This document shows, piece after piece, positions 53,111 to 64,000 of a DNA stretch of 64,000 nucleotides (positions within the stretch are counted from its first letter, which is position 1; every line of letters starts with the position of its first letter). The DNA lies in contig NC_066520.1 in NCBI RefSeq assembly GCF_024679095.1, forward strand, positions 14,065,709 through 14,129,708. Reading direction: 5' to 3'. The notes under the pieces were generated by a model that had not been told where the DNA came from, did no database searches, and saw only the letters and a program-made list of their open reading frames with translations. The stretch is from Eriocheir sinensis (taxonomy: Eukaryota > Arthropoda > Malacostraca > Decapoda > Varunidae). Position numbers and translations under genes: made by a program.

Positions 53111-53279
53111 AGAAACCACAAAAATCCTCGATCATATTTTATAATGGAATTACACCTATGGAAAGTCTACCAGGTTAACTTATACTAAAATAAATGAAGG
53201 TAAGAAATGGCAACAAACCCCTTAAGGAAAAGAGAGACTTAAGTACTGCGATAAGAGCAACTCAAACCTTCGATGGAGA

Positions 53280-53740
53280 GGGAAGTAAAAAAAATAAAGA
53301 AGAGAAGGAGGAGAGAGAATGAGTTCAAAAGAAGATGGAGGAAAAAAAAGTAGGGAACCTGCTATGAAGAATGAGTAGAGTGAAAAGAAGAGGGGAATAA
53401 AGATGAAGATGTTGAGATGGAGGAAAAGAAGTGAGTCTGAGAGGAGGAAAAAGAAACGAAAGAAGAGGTTGTGGAGAAGATGGAGGAAAAGAACTGGAAT
53501 GAGAGGCTAAGGAGAACGAGGAAAAGAAAGGAACGAGAAAGGAGTGAAGAAAAGAAATAAAAGAAGAAAAAAGCTGAAAAGGAGAGGAAAGTGACCCTAA
53601 GCGATACGGACCAAGCGGAGTACAGCGAAGGACTCAGAAGGGCGGAGAAATGGCGGAGTGTAAGGGTTGGAGGAGGACCTTGAGGGCTGGAGGAGGAGGA
53701 GGAAAAGGAGGAGGAGGAGGAGAGGTGAGTGCCGCCATTA
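53280..53740. repeat. Purine tract
   Basis: GA-rich sequence with AGATGGAGGAAAAGAA repeats, ending in GGAGGAGGA. Confidence 0.8.
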
Positions 53741-54029
53741 CTACATCTTAGGTGGTCCCCCTCTCACTCCCACTCCGGCCTCTCCCAGCCTCGAGCGTTT
53801 CCCCAAGATGCTCCTCGACCGCTTAATGTTAGCTGAGTGGCAGGGTGTTGCGCTCGAGTGGCGGACTTAGTAGTGGCCCAAGTGGTAGTGAGTGGTGGAG
53901 GAGGACTTGGACGAGGAGGAGGAGGAGGAGGAGGAGGAGGAGGAGGAGGAAAAGTAGGACAAAGAGAAGAGTTTACGACGAAGGACAAAGAAAAAGGAAA
54001 GTGATGTAAATATTGGTTCAGTAATAACG

Positions 54030-54278
<249 letters not shown>

Positions 54279-54454
54279 TTATGCTACAACCACTAAATCA
54301 GATTTGTATATTTTCTCACCATGAACAAAATCTCTGTTCATGAAGCGGCGTCGAGGGCATGGCAGGGCGGGGACGGGGGGGGGGGTCAAGAGGGGGAGGG
54401 GTCAGGGGGGAGGGGGAGAGGGAGGGGAGAAGCGGTAATAGAAAAGGTTTGATC

Positions 54455-54660
54455 CTGTCCTCCTCCTCCTCCTCTTCCTCCTCCTCCTTCTCCACCTCCT
54501 GCTTTTCCTCCTCCTCGTCATCATCATCATCTTCCCTCCATTCCTCCTTTTCCTCCTCCTTTTCCTCCTCCTGCTTTTCCTCCTCCTCGTCATCATCATC
54601 ATCTTCCCTCCATTCCTCCTCCTCCACCTCCTCCTCCTCCTCCTCCTCCTCCTCGTCCCT
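54455..54660. repeat. (CCT)n tract with ~74-bp duplication
   Basis: The segment TTTTCCTCCTCCTCGTCATC..TTCCCTCCATTCCTCC occurs at about 54503 and 54577. Confidence 0.9.
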
Positions 54661-54800
54661 CATCACCTTAGCCTCACCTGACCGCACCTCAGCTAATTGG
54701 CAGGTGTCTCAGGGCGGCACCTCCACCTGGCAGCGGCAATTGGGGGATTTACCTGAGCCGGGACGAGCGTGTGGCCATTACGGCATATAATGGAATCACG
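54660..54800. promoter_or_regulatory. Unique island with five E-box-like words, candidate enhancer
   Basis: TCACCTG, CAGGTG, CCACCTGG, TACCTG and further ACCTC words lie with AGCTAATTGGCAGG and GGCAATTGGGGG in 140 bp. Such mixed bHLH/homeodomain content is typical of mesodermal enhancers. Function is inferred. Confidence 0.3.
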
Positions 54801-54801
54801 T

Positions 54802-54804
<3 letters not shown>

Positions 54805-54852
<48 letters not shown>
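54805..54852. repeat. (GT)n microsatellite
   Basis: About 23 GT units. Confidence 0.96.
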
Positions 54853-54853
<1 letters not shown>

Positions 54854-54989
54854 ATCAAGATATATCTCACATCCTTCATAATGATATTAGGGCGACGCGG
54901 CTTCCTTTTTTTTGTTTTTGTTTTCATTAATCTCTAAACACAATCATTTTCCGGCACCTTCCCCGCAGAGTAAAGGCCCGGCACGCCAT

Positions 54990-54990
<1 letters not shown>

Positions 54991-55026
<36 letters not shown>
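54991..55026. repeat. (CA)n microsatellite
   Basis: About 18 CA units, complementary to the GT array 138 bp upstream. Confidence 0.95.
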
Positions 55027-55030
<4 letters not shown>

Positions 55031-55101
55031 ACGATAAAAACTACTATAAACACAAAAAAAAAACTAGGATTATTGTTTTTAAGATGGACGGAAGCATCAT
55101 C

Positions 55102-55105
<4 letters not shown>

Positions 55106-55136
<31 letters not shown>
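55106..55136. repeat. (CAA)n microsatellite
   Basis: About ten CAA units. Confidence 0.93.
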
Positions 55137-55169
55137 AAGTCCGTAAACAAGACATCTAAGTGATAATAA

Positions 55170-57130
55170 TTCTGATTTTCTCTCTTTATTTCACTGTTAA
55201 TCTTCTCTTATTTTCCTCTACGTCATTATCTCTCCTTCCATGTGTCAGTGTGTCTTGCAGCTTAATCATTATGTGTCACCTTTACCATTTTCATCTTCTT
55301 ATCTATCTCCTTATCGTCTTATCTCTTTGCCTTTTCTCTGTCCTCATTTTCCTCCTTCCTTGCCTATCTTCATTCCTGCTTACCTATCTTCTCATCTCTT
55401 TGCATTTTCTCTTTCCTTATCTTCCTTTTTTCTTGCTTATCTCCCTGCCTGCTAACCTATCTTCCCATCTCCTTGCCTTCTTACCTATCTTTTTTACCTT
55501 TCTTACTATCTCCCGTCATCTTTTCCTATCTCCTTGGCGGATTGACCTCGTTCCTTCCTCCCTTCCTTCCTTATAACTTCCCCATATCTCCTTTCTTACC
55601 TTTTCTGCCTAACTCTCCCTTCTTGTTTGCCTCTCTGCCTTCCTACCTTCATTACTTACCCTCATACTTCTTTAACTTTTTACTTTCCTACCTTCTTGAC
55701 TTTCCTTTTCTACCTTTCCTGCGTTACTTCCTCCCTGCCTTCCTCCTTGCACCTCTTTTCCCTATTCTCAGATCAGATGTAGTCCCGGGATATGCCTTTG
55801 CAACGGCTCCCGGAATTTCTTTTCACTCAATGTCTTTTTCAATATTCACTTGACATTTAATTTTTTTTCACTGGTTTTGCACTTGTGTTTTAGCCTTCTG
55901 AATTTTTTGTCTTTCCTTCCAGAGTTTTTTTTTAATTTTTCCTTTCTTCTATTTTCTCATTGTTATTTTTCTCACTCTACCTTCATGATTGCTTTTTCTG
56001 CGTTACTCTATCCCTGCCGCCTCTCTCTCTTCCGCTTTTTGCTTTACTCCATCCCTACCTTACTCCCATCTTTCCCTTATAATCCACTACCTTCATGCTT
56101 ACTTTCTTTGGACTACTCAATCCCTCCCTCCTCGCCTCCCTTTTCCCTTCATGATTGCCTTTTCTGGGTCACTGTATCCCTGACGCCTCTCTCTCTCTTC
56201 CGTATCTTCTTCCTTTTCTGCTTCACTCCATCCCTGCCTTACTCCCTTCTTCCCCTTCATGCTTACTCTATTTGGACTTACTCAATCCCTCCCTGCTTGC
56301 CTGCCTGCCTCCCCGCCTGCCTCCTGCTTGTCTGCCCGCCTGTCTGTCTTCAGGGCACTCAAGAGGAGAACGATCACTCCCACCAACGGCCCATAAACAC
56401 AACACCACCGCCACACAGACAAAAATAGTTCCTCCTTCAAACGAGCTTGTCCCTCTCTTCTTCTCCCCTCCTCCTCGTCCTCCTCTTACTCTTTACCTCT
56501 CTACTTTCGCCCCTCGTCCTCTTCCTTCCCTTCTCTTGCACTTTCTCACTCTTCTACCTCCTCTCCTCCTCGTCTTCCTCTTCTTCTTTTCCTCTCTTCT
56601 TTCGCCCCTCGTCCTCTTTCTTCCCCTTCTCTTGTACGTTGTCACTCCTCTGCCTCTTCTTCCCGTCCTCTTTTCCTCTTACTTTTTACTCCTACCCCTC
56701 CTCCTCCCCCCCTTTCCCTCGCTTTTCCTCTCTTCTTCGTCCTCCTCCTCTTACTTTCTCACTCTCCTTCCTCTCTACATTAACTTCTCCTCCTCCTCCT
56801 CCTCCTCTTCCTCGTTCCTTTTTCAATTTCCTCTTCCTTTAGCTCCTCTTCCCTTGCTCTCATCCTCATTTTCTCTTTTCGTTTACCCCTCCTCCTCCTC
56901 CTCCTCCTCCTCCTCCCTTCCTATTCCACTTTTTCCTCTAACTCCTCTTCCATTCCTCCTCTTCCATTCCACTTGTCACCTAGCTCACTCTTTTCAAGTT
57001 CCTCTCTCACTCTCTCTCTCTCTCTCTCTTTTTCTCTCTCCTCTTAACCTCTCTCTCCCACACTCTCACTTCTCTCACTCTCTCACTTCTCTACCTCTTC
57101 TCTAGCTCTTCTCCCTCGCTCTCTCAACCT
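55170..57130. repeat. 2-kb pyrimidine tract
   Basis: C/T-rich almost throughout, with internal similarity (CTTGCATTTTCTCTT, GGACTACTCAATCCCTCC-type units near 56110 and 56270). The 316-codon frame is an artefact. The mixed segment 56340-56430 has no recognised gene. Confidence 0.87.
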
Positions 57131-57307
57131 CCATCGAAGTGGTTCTCTCGGCAACGAAGAAGAGTGTGCGTGTTCGTGTGTGTGTTTATATTCGCGTGTG
57201 TGTTTGTGTGTTTGTGTGCTGGAGCCAAGAGTGCGTGAGTGAGTGAGTGAGTGAGTGAGCGAGTGAGTAAGAGTAACATATAAGGAAGTTCAGTGTTGTG
57301 TAGTATA

Positions 57308-57316
57308 GTGTGTGTG

Positions 57317-57373
<57 letters not shown>
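57308..57373. repeat. (GT)n microsatellite
   Basis: About 32 GT units with one CG step. Confidence 0.96.
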
Positions 57374-57375
<2 letters not shown>

Positions 57376-57504
57376 ATTTAATGGATCTTTTTATTAATTT
57401 TTGTAACTATTTCCTACTAATAAATTTTTTTCATTATTTAACCTGAAAAAAAAATATATATTGTTTTGCTTCCTCCTACGATGTTATTTCTTTATTTATT
57501 TGTT

Positions 57505-57506
<2 letters not shown>

Positions 57507-57572
<66 letters not shown>
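57507..57572. repeat. (CT)n microsatellite
   Basis: About 32 CT units. Confidence 0.97.
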
Positions 57573-57574
<2 letters not shown>

Positions 57575-57649
57575 ACTAACATACTCTTTCTTGCTCTCTT
57601 CCTAAAATCCTCCTCTTTCTTTCTCATCTAAATCCAAGACATGCCCAGC

Positions 57650-57705
57650 CTCCTCCTCCTCCTCCTCCTCCTCCTCCTCCTGGTCCTCCTCCTCCTCCTC
57701 CTCGT
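57650..57705. repeat. (CCT)n microsatellite
   Basis: CTCCTC units with one GGT interruption. Confidence 0.93.
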
Positions 57706-58110
57706 CATTCAGGACAAGTGGCAGTCGTCGGTTCCTTTGTACGAATCTTTTCCTGAAACTCGCCCGGAGAATAGGTTTCAAGGACCCTCTCGTGCCGCCC
57801 CCCTCATCAGGCCGCCGCGGCGAGACTTCCGAATGCTGGCCTGACGGAGGGGCTGACGGAGGGGGGAAGGAGAAAGGAGGGAGGTGGTGGGTCTGACGGG
57901 TGGGAGGGAGAGAGGTATTAGGGTTGACGAAGGAGGGGAGAAGGAAGGAGGAAGGATAGGACAGAGGGAGGGAGGTTTTGAGACTGACGAAGGGGAGATG
58001 GAGGGGCTGACGGAGGAGTAAGGGAAGAACAGAGGGAGGAAGAGAGGAAGGCGAGGAAGGAGGAGGTGGTTCGCTCTGGCAGGTTCGTTGAGGTTGAGGC
58101 AAAGGATGAG

Positions 58111-58157
58111 AGCCAATAGAAAGAGAGCTTTGAGTGCTTCCTGTGTTTCTATTGGCT
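58111..58157. promoter_or_regulatory. Inverted pair of CCAAT boxes
   Basis: AGCCAATAGAAA at 58111-58122 and its exact reverse complement TTTCTATTGGCT at 58146-58157, separated by 23 bp. It may be an inverted pair of NF-Y-type sites or simply a palindrome. No TATA box or exon follows. Confidence 0.35.
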
Positions 58158-58199
58158 AAATGGGTACTGTTGAGGATATTTTTATTGTCCTCTGATATC

Positions 58200-58325
58200 T
58201 ACCCACCCTCCTACTTACTCCTACCTACCTGTCTACCTGTCTACCTCTCTACCTCTCTATCTATACCTTTATCTTTTTATCTATCTATATCTCTACCTAC
58301 CTACTTACCTACCTACCTACCTACG
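58200..58325. repeat. (CTAC)n-rich tract
   Basis: CTACCTACCTAC and CTATCTAT units, continuing into a pyrimidine tract to 58540. Confidence 0.88.
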
Positions 58326-58929
58326 TGACTAATTTCCCTTTCTCTCCCTTACTCTCTTTCCCTCTCTTCAGTCTTTTTCTCCTTCCTCCCTCCCTCCCTC
58401 TTTCCTTCCTTCCCATTTACCTACCTGATTACTTTCCTCTCCTTCACTCTCCTTCCATTCCTCTTCTCATTTTCGCCGTCCCTCTTCATCTGTCCCTCTC
58501 TTCTCCTTTCCTTCCTCTTCTCCCCTCTCTCCTTCCCTGCTGAGTTGAGGGGAGAGAGGGAGAGTGAGGGAGAGAGGGAGAGGGAGAGGGGGAGGTAGAA
58601 GAGAGAGGGAATCTGTTCCTGTTATTGTTGGTTTAGTGATTCCTTGAGCGCCCAGATGATCCGACGTCTTGTTGTTCTTGGCGGCGGCGGTGGAGGTGGT
58701 TGCGGTGGCGGTGGCGTATGGATTTTTTGCCCTCCTTCCTGTCTAATAACCCGAAGTGAGGGAGGCAAGCGGGCCCTCCTGAAGGCGGTGCAGGTGCCGG
58801 GGGAACGAAGCATTGTGGAGGCGAGCGAAGGGCAGCGGGAGGCGGCGGCGGCACCTCCCCGCCGCCGCCTTTCATTACGAATTCGCCGCCAACTCTCACT
58901 TTTTCTAAAGAAATTGAGGGTAAAAACGA

Positions 58930-59620
58930 TTGCGGGCAATTTGTCGGGGCGGGCGGGAAACGGCAGGGGGAAGGGGGGGGGGGACGACGAGGGGAGAGGG
59001 AAGGGGAGCGGGCGGGGCGAGGAGGCGGGCGGCGGGAGGCTTTCGTTGGCTTTCGTCTTGAGCAAGGAATGTTTTGTTTTCTTGGCGGGGTGACTTTTCC
59101 CTCAAGCCTTCGTCAGGTCGATGGTGGGAGGGAAGGGGGAGGCGAGGAGCGCAGGAGGAGGATAGGTGAGAGGGAGGAGCAGGAGTAGGAGGCTGATGAA
59201 GATGATGGCGAGAGGAAGACAAGGAGGGAAGGAGGACAAGGGAGAGGAAGGAAGAAGAAGAAAAGTAGGCTGATGAAGAGGACGGGGAGAGGAAGACGAG
59301 GAGGGAAGGAGGAGGAAGATAGGCTGATAGAGTTCGGAGAGGGGAAGACATGGGGGGGGGGGGAGAAAAAGGAGGTTGAAGGAGAGGACAAGAGGGGAAG
59401 GGGAAAGCGAGGAGGGACGACAAGTAAGGAGGAGACTGAAGAAGTCGATGAAGAGGAGGAAGACGAGGAGGGAACGAGGTGAAGTGAGGAGGAAAAAGAA
59501 GAAATGGAAGAGTGTGAGGGGGCTAATGTGAGTGCGTGAGGGACTACAGGTTAAGAAGTGGCACGAGGGAGAAAGAGGGGAGTCATGGGTGAGGGGAGGG
59601 AAGGGGAGGGAAGAAGGGGA
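58930..59620. repeat. G-rich and GGA-rich purine tract
   Basis: GGGGGG runs at 58970-58985, then GAGGAAGGAGGA-type sequence. A degenerate repeat of GGCTGATGAAGA..GGAAGACGAGGAGG occurs near 59190 and 59269. Confidence 0.87.
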
Positions 59621-59789
59621 GGAAAGATGAGTGATGGATTTACAGACTACTTTGATTTTTTATTTTGCTTTTTTTTACTTCAGTGTTTGTCTGTTTTTGT
59701 GTCGCTCCTGAGGTGTGTTAATTGATCCTTCGTCTCTTACGCTTGTGAGTTTTTTTCCACTCAGTATTTGTTTGTTATTTGCAATCTCA

Positions 59790-60118
59790 AAGGGAGGCGG
59801 TGGCTGAGTGGTCAGCGTGCGGGCGCGGTGTCCTGGAGGACCCGAATTCAAGTCTCGCCCGCCGCTACAAGCTGACAATTTTCAGACGTCGCCGAGTGGC
59901 TTAAGACTACCCACATGCTGTCCTGATGCATGCCGATCAACCCGGACTTTAGCGAAACTCTCTAAAAAGGATCAAGGGGAGTTCCGGGGGGCGGCATGAG
60001 CCAAGCAAGATGGCACCATTAAAAAACACTTGCCTGAGCCACTAACGAGCTGGGGTCAACCACCAGGCCCCATCAAGAAAGCCTAGCAGCGCTAAAGGCC
60101 GAACGTAACAAAAAAAAA
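59790..60118 (+). mobile_element. tRNA-derived SINE with poly(A) tail
   Basis: The head has an A box TGGCTGAGTGG (59801-59811) and a B-box-like GAATTCAAGTC (59844-59854). The body includes GTGGCTTAAGACTACCCACA, CAACCCGGACT, GAGCCAAGCAAGATGGCACC and GCTGGGGTCAACCACCAGGC, and it ends GGCCGAACGTAAC followed by A9. A Ser/Leu-class tRNA head is likely. It is a different family from the SINE at 24.1 kb. No clear target-site duplication was found. Confidence 0.8.
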
Positions 60119-60228
60119 GTATTTTTCTCGCAAATTGTCTGCCATTACCAGGTTTACTTTAGTTCCTATAACTGACTTTCCACCCGGTTATTTTTCTTCA
60201 TTATGTGGTAATTTATTTAAGTAAAATT

Positions 60229-60291
60229 AAAGTTGGGGGCATGAGCTATAGCTGCGCGTGACCTCGGTGCTTATCTCCGTCCCAGTGGCCC
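60229..60291. repeat. ~53-bp dispersed repeat, copy 2
   Basis: AAAGTTGGG, AGCTGCGCGTGACCTCGGTG, TATCTCCGTC; matches 34604-34656 at most positions. It lies about 110 bp after the SINE poly(A). Confidence 0.8.
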
Positions 60292-60639
60292 ATTACACAC
60301 TTCCTATACTTTCCTCTCTCTTTTTTTACCATACACAGTCACTGTACTGGTAAACCAATTCTTGCCTCTGTCGTAGTTGAATCTGAATCTCATCTATAGC
60401 ACCCGAGCGTCAGTCACAGCCTCCTGCCTAGCGCCAGAGCGTCAGCCACGTACTCCCCGGGGCGGCGGCGTCAGGAACCCCAGCGCCGCGCCCCTCCGCT
60501 AATGGCACCTGCCCGGCCGCCTCCACGCACACCTGACGAGGACGGGGAAGGAGGGGGGGAGGGATGATGGGGGGGAGGGGGGGAGGAAAAAACGAAAGGT
60601 GGAAAAAAAGTGTATACGAGTCACTTTTCGGTGTTGATG

Positions 60640-61280
60640 TTTATGATGACGAGGAGGAGGAAGAGGAGGAGGAGGAGGAGGAGGAAGAGGAGGAGGAGGA
60701 GGAGGAGGAGGAGGAGGAGGAGGAGTGCGAGATGACGGAGGAAGTGGAAAAATAGGAGAAAAAGAGGAGGAGGAAAAGGTTGAGGAGGGGAATGAGGAGG
60801 AGGAGAAGTAGGAAGATGAGGAGGAGGGGAAGGAAAAGGAGGAGGAGGAGGAGGAGGAGAAAAAGAAAAAAAATAGAAAAAAAGAGGAGGAGAAAGAGGA
60901 GAAAATCCATACGGTCTCTGTGAAGGAGGAGGAAGGGTATGATCAAGAGGAGGAGGAAGAGGAGGAGGAAGAGGAGGAGGAATTAGACGAGGAGGAGGAG
61001 GAGGAAAAAAAGTGGAAGAGTAAGCAAACGTTGTGGAGGAGGAAGTAAAAGGTCACGAGGATAAGGAGGAAGTGGACGATTAAAAGGAGTAATAAGAGAT
61101 GGAAGAAGAGGAGGAGGAGGAGGAGGAGGAGGAGGAGGAGGAGGAGGAGGAAGACGAAAATGAAGAAAGAGTAAGCAAACGTTGAAGAAGATTATAAGCT
61201 GGAGGAAGTCGGCAATTAAGAGGAGTAGGAGAAGGAGGAGGAGGAGGAGGAGGAGGAGGAGGAGGAGGAGGAGCAGGAAG
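60640..61280. repeat. (GAG)n-rich tract
   Basis: Long GAG/GGA runs at 60648-60725, 61108-61150 and 61228-61272 in a purine background. A diverged ~120-160-bp unit (GTAAGCAAACGTTG..GGAGGAAGT) occurs near 61019 and 61170. Poly-Glu frames are artefacts. Confidence 0.92.
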
Positions 61281-61374
61281 ATTGTATTAAACAGTAGCAC
61301 ATATCATCATTTTTTCCTCATAATGGACAGACTTATGATGATTTGATCCATGTGGCTTCCTAAATATTGACCCT

Positions 61375-61430
61375 CCCTCCTCCTCCTCCTCCTTCTCCTC
61401 CTCCTCCTCCTCCTCCTCCTCCTTTCCCTG
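61375..61430. repeat. (CCT)n microsatellite
   Basis: CTCCTC units. It lies about 105 bp after the GAG run and is complementary to it. Confidence 0.93.
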
Positions 61431-61849
61431 TTGTTGTAGTAATATAATTGTAGATGTTATTCCTGCTGTTGTTTTTGTTGTTGCTGTTCCCGGTGTTGTT
61501 GTAGTAGTAGATGTTGTTGTTTTGTAATTGTAATAGTAGCGGTAGCAGTTGTTGTTGTTGTTGATAAAATTGTTACTTTTTTGTATAGCTGTTTTCTTTA
61601 TAACAGAGCAACAAAAGAAGAGAATGAAGAAGAGGAAGATAAACAGTAACAAATACATCATCATCAACATCAACAACAACAACAACAACAACAACATTAC
61701 TCTCCCTCCCCACTCCACATCATCCCTCCAATCCCTCCCCCCCCCAAAAAAAAAAAAAAAAAATCTAAAGGAACCCCCTTCTCAAATAATTGCCTTCCAT
61801 CAAAAGAAAAAGATGAATGGCAAAGGAGAGTATTTTCACCCTGACGGAG

Positions 61850-61913
<64 letters not shown>
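61850..61913. repeat. (CA)n microsatellite
   Basis: About 32 CA units. Confidence 0.97.
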
Positions 61914-61914
<1 letters not shown>

Positions 61915-61984
61915 CACCTTTGGCACGATTTTCCTTTCTCTTTGGCACCGAAGCGTCCTAAGTGCCAACAGAAGGACACCACAT

Positions 61985-61986
<2 letters not shown>

Positions 61987-62027
<41 letters not shown>

Positions 62028-62032
62028 AGGGA
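61987..62032. repeat. (GA)n microsatellite
   Basis: GA units with GGGAGA steps at the end. Confidence 0.94.
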
Positions 62033-62064
62033 GAATGTAGTTAAATCAATCAATGCATCTGGAA

Positions 62065-62067
<3 letters not shown>

Positions 62068-62160
<93 letters not shown>
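62068..62160. repeat. (ATT)n microsatellite
   Basis: About 31 pure ATT units. Confidence 0.97.
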
Positions 62161-62269
62161 TCTCTTATAACTTCTTTATAACTTCACTTTTCTGCTTCTC
62201 TTCCTCCTCCTCCTCCTCTTCCACCTCCTCCTCCTCCTCCTCCTCCTCCACTATACCAACAACATCGAC

Positions 62270-62580
62270 AAATGACTGGAGGAGAAGGGAGGGTGAGGGA
62301 AACGTGGAGGGAGGGGTGGAAGGGAAGGGGAGGGGAGGGGGGAGGGGAGGAAGAGGGGAAAGGGAAGGGGAGGGGAGAGAAGGAATGGGATGCTGGAGGA
62401 AGAGTAAAGGTTTGTTTATGTATGTCAGAAGTTCGTCGACGCTAGGAGGAGGAGGAGGAGGAGGAGGAGGAGAGGAGGAGGAAATCAGAAGAAGGAGGAG
62501 GAGGAAGTAGAGGAGAAGAGGGAAGAAGAAAAAAGATGAAAGGTGATAATGAGGAGAAGAAAGAGGAGGTGGTTTAAAAG
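62270..62580. repeat. Purine tract with (GGA)n
   Basis: GGGGAGGGG runs and GGAGGAGGA at 62442-62480. Confidence 0.88.
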
Positions 62581-62602
62581 GAGCAGGAAATATACATAGA
62601 AA

Positions 62603-62604
<2 letters not shown>

Positions 62605-62639
<35 letters not shown>

Positions 62640-62640
62640 C
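62605..62640. repeat. (TAGA)n microsatellite
   Basis: About nine TAGA units. Confidence 0.95.
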
Positions 62641-63117
62641 AGATATAGAGGGAGAAGAAACAGAATGAAGATTACCTCACACACATTTACTTTCCTCCTC
62701 CTTTCCTCCCTTCTCTCTTTCCTCCATCTATTACCTACTTACCTCCATCTCTCTTCACTCTCCTTTATCTTTCCTCCTTCCTCTTATCTCCACCTTCCTA
62801 GTTCCATCAACATCACAACCACCATTTAATTCACTCATTATTATCTATCGCTGTATCTGTCTATCTCTATTATCGTGTCATCTATTATCACTATTACTAT
62901 CAACACAAGTAGTATCACCATCATCATCACTACCATTACCAGCATCTTCTTTTGGTCTTTCTTCGGCAGGTGGAGGAAGGAGGGAGGGAGTAGGAGATGT
63001 GAGGAGAGAGGGGAGAGAAGGGGGGTGAGGTGAGGAACATTTGTTTGGCCCGGGTGATGATGACTTGTCTATGGCTAAGAAGAGAAAGGGTGATGAGTTG
63101 GGAATACAGATTGAGTC

Positions 63118-63440
63118 TCTTGCTCCACTCCATTCTTCCATCTTTCACCTCGCCTGTAAACACCTCTCCTCTCCTTTGCTCTTGTTTTACTGTTCTCGTC
63201 CTTGTCTGTTCTTCCTTCAGTACGACTCCTCCTTCCTTTCCTCTTTCATTTGTTCCTTCATTCTGGTTCTTCCTTCTCTCACCTCGTCTATATACACATC
63301 TCTCTGTTACTCTTTCGTCCTTGCCTGTTCTTCCTTCAGTACACCTCTTCCTTCCTTTCCTCTTCGATTTGTTCCTCCATTCTGGTTCTTCTTTCTTTCA
63401 CACCTCTTTTCACCTTGCCTATGTCTCTTTATCTCACCTT
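63118..63440. repeat. Minisatellite, ~120-bp unit, about three copies
   Basis: CGTCCTTGTCTGTTCTTCC at 63197 and CGTCCTTGCCTGTTCTTCC at 63316 (period 119). An earlier partial copy starts near 63130 (TTCCATCTTTCACCTCG). Confidence 0.88.
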
Positions 63441-63531
63441 CGGATTATAGTTTGTGTTTATTCATGCTGTTCCTTCTCCGTATTTTCCTGTTCTTCGTTA
63501 TTGTGTTCTGTTTCAAGTAAGTCATTGGCCG

Positions 63532-63894
63532 TTAAGTGTCGTGATGTTCTTCCCGTTCTTGCAGTTCTGTTCTTGTTCTAGCCTTTGATTCGACTAACAA
63601 GGTATGTGCATGCTTCCTATGTTGAACAGCGGATACTCCTTGTTTGATCTCCACGGAAGGTGTATCTGTGGTTATATGGGAAGGTGTATGCAGAGATATT
63701 AATTCCCAGGAGAGCGTGTATGTAACTCCGTCACTGCCCTCGAACTGCCGGCCAGCGAGCGTCACCTGGTCACTTGGCATGGGAACAATCCCTCTCTTGT
63801 GACAGTACATAGCAAACCGAACACACGGGACGGCGGCTGTGTTGCTGCGTGTGTTGACAGAGACCCAGCCCTGTACCATCATCCGTATAAACAA
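63532..63894 (-). CDS. Orphan ORF, 120 codons, function unknown
   Basis: Minus-strand open frame from ATG 63892-63894 with ordinary, protein-like composition: VQGWVSVNTRSNTAAVPCVR, FAMYCHKRGIVPMPSDQVT, GVTYTLSWELISLHTPSH, TPSVEIKQGVSAVQH, with a charged end. I recognise no domain. It is the longest frame in the window that is neither bap nor a repeat shadow. It may be a terminal exon of a gene entering from the right, or an element fragment. No splice or poly(A) signals were established. Confidence 0.3.
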   Translation of the reverse strand: MFIRMMVQGWVSVNTRSNTAAVPCVRFAMYCHKRGIVPMPSDQVTLAGRQFEGSDGVTYTLSWELISLHTPSHITTDTPSVEIKQGVSAVQHRKHAHTLLVESKARTRTELQEREEHHDT

Positions 63895-64000
63895 TTAGTG
63901 ACATCGCGTAATTATGTGAAGTGTTGAGAGCTCAGTGTCTCATCATCACATCTTGGCGTCTTGGAGCATCACAGAGTCGTCAGTGAAATGAGACCGACCA

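Noticed and set aside
57279..57295. TATAAGG plus TCAGTG core promoter
   Set aside because: Spacing is only about ten bases, far below the usual 25-30, and it lies in a GTGA repeat context.
60564..60755. Acidic poly-Glu protein
   Set aside because: Direct product of a (GAG)n array.

Overview
The window looks like an arthropod nuclear genome, most probably a decapod crustacean. The sequence shows introns with GT..AG borders, a homeobox gene of the bagpipe/Nkx3 class, RNA polymerase III SINEs, a nuclear tRNA gene, and a very high load of di-, tri- and tetranucleotide arrays and one-sided pyrimidine or purine tracts. The decapod assignment is inference: it rests on the repeat style and on my recollection that similar SINEs and dispersed repeats are common in crab and shrimp sequences.

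The only protein gene I can identify firmly is a bagpipe (bap, NK3-class homeobox) orthologue at 5363-6885 on the + strand. Three in-phase exons encode the whole homeodomain, split by an intron between homeodomain positions 44 and 45, the conserved post-homeodomain region (VAVK followed by VLMRDDQ) and a Ser/Ala/Pro-rich tail. The N-terminal exon is not found in the 5.36 kb upstream and probably lies outside the window. Downstream of bap I see no second NK-cluster homeobox gene (tinman, ladybird, C15, slouch) for 57 kb.

Layout: 1-5.36 kb is upstream flank, with pyrimidine tracts and a ~134-bp minisatellite. 5.36-6.89 kb is bap. 6.9-16.2 kb is flank with small duplications and microsatellites. 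16.2-17.2 kb is a unique island with an inverted-repeat element. 17.3-22.6 kb is almost pure pyrimidine on the + strand, then 22.6-23.15 kb is purine. 23.5-25.7 kb holds a SINE, a local duplication whose two copies each carry a different insertion, and a tRNA-Arg gene. 26-30 kb is low complexity. 30.3-31.56 kb is a ~1.2 kb array of a 12-bp unit. 32-52 kb alternates purine tracts, pyrimidine tracts and dinucleotide arrays with short non-repetitive islands that are candidate enhancers. 52.37-52.87 kb is a promoter-like island with CCAAT and CRE motifs, followed by a small duplicated module with four CACTTAAG motifs (NK-2-type core). 52.9-60.1 kb holds further dispersed repeats and a second SINE. 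60.6-63.5 kb is mostly GAG, CA and ATT arrays. An unrecognised minus-strand ORF lies at the right edge.

Most long open frames in the window are translations of simple repeats (poly-Ser, Leu, Phe, Pro, Glu, or Cys-Val from GT arrays) and are not annotated as genes. No bacterial operon, phage or CRISPR system is present, and I found no convincing new multi-gene system. The most interesting signals are the presence/absence history in the 24.7-25.6 kb duplication, the CACTTAAG cluster, a run of nuclear-receptor half-sites near 42.2 kb, complementary dinucleotide arrays facing each other, and several orphan ORFs that may belong to dispersed elements.
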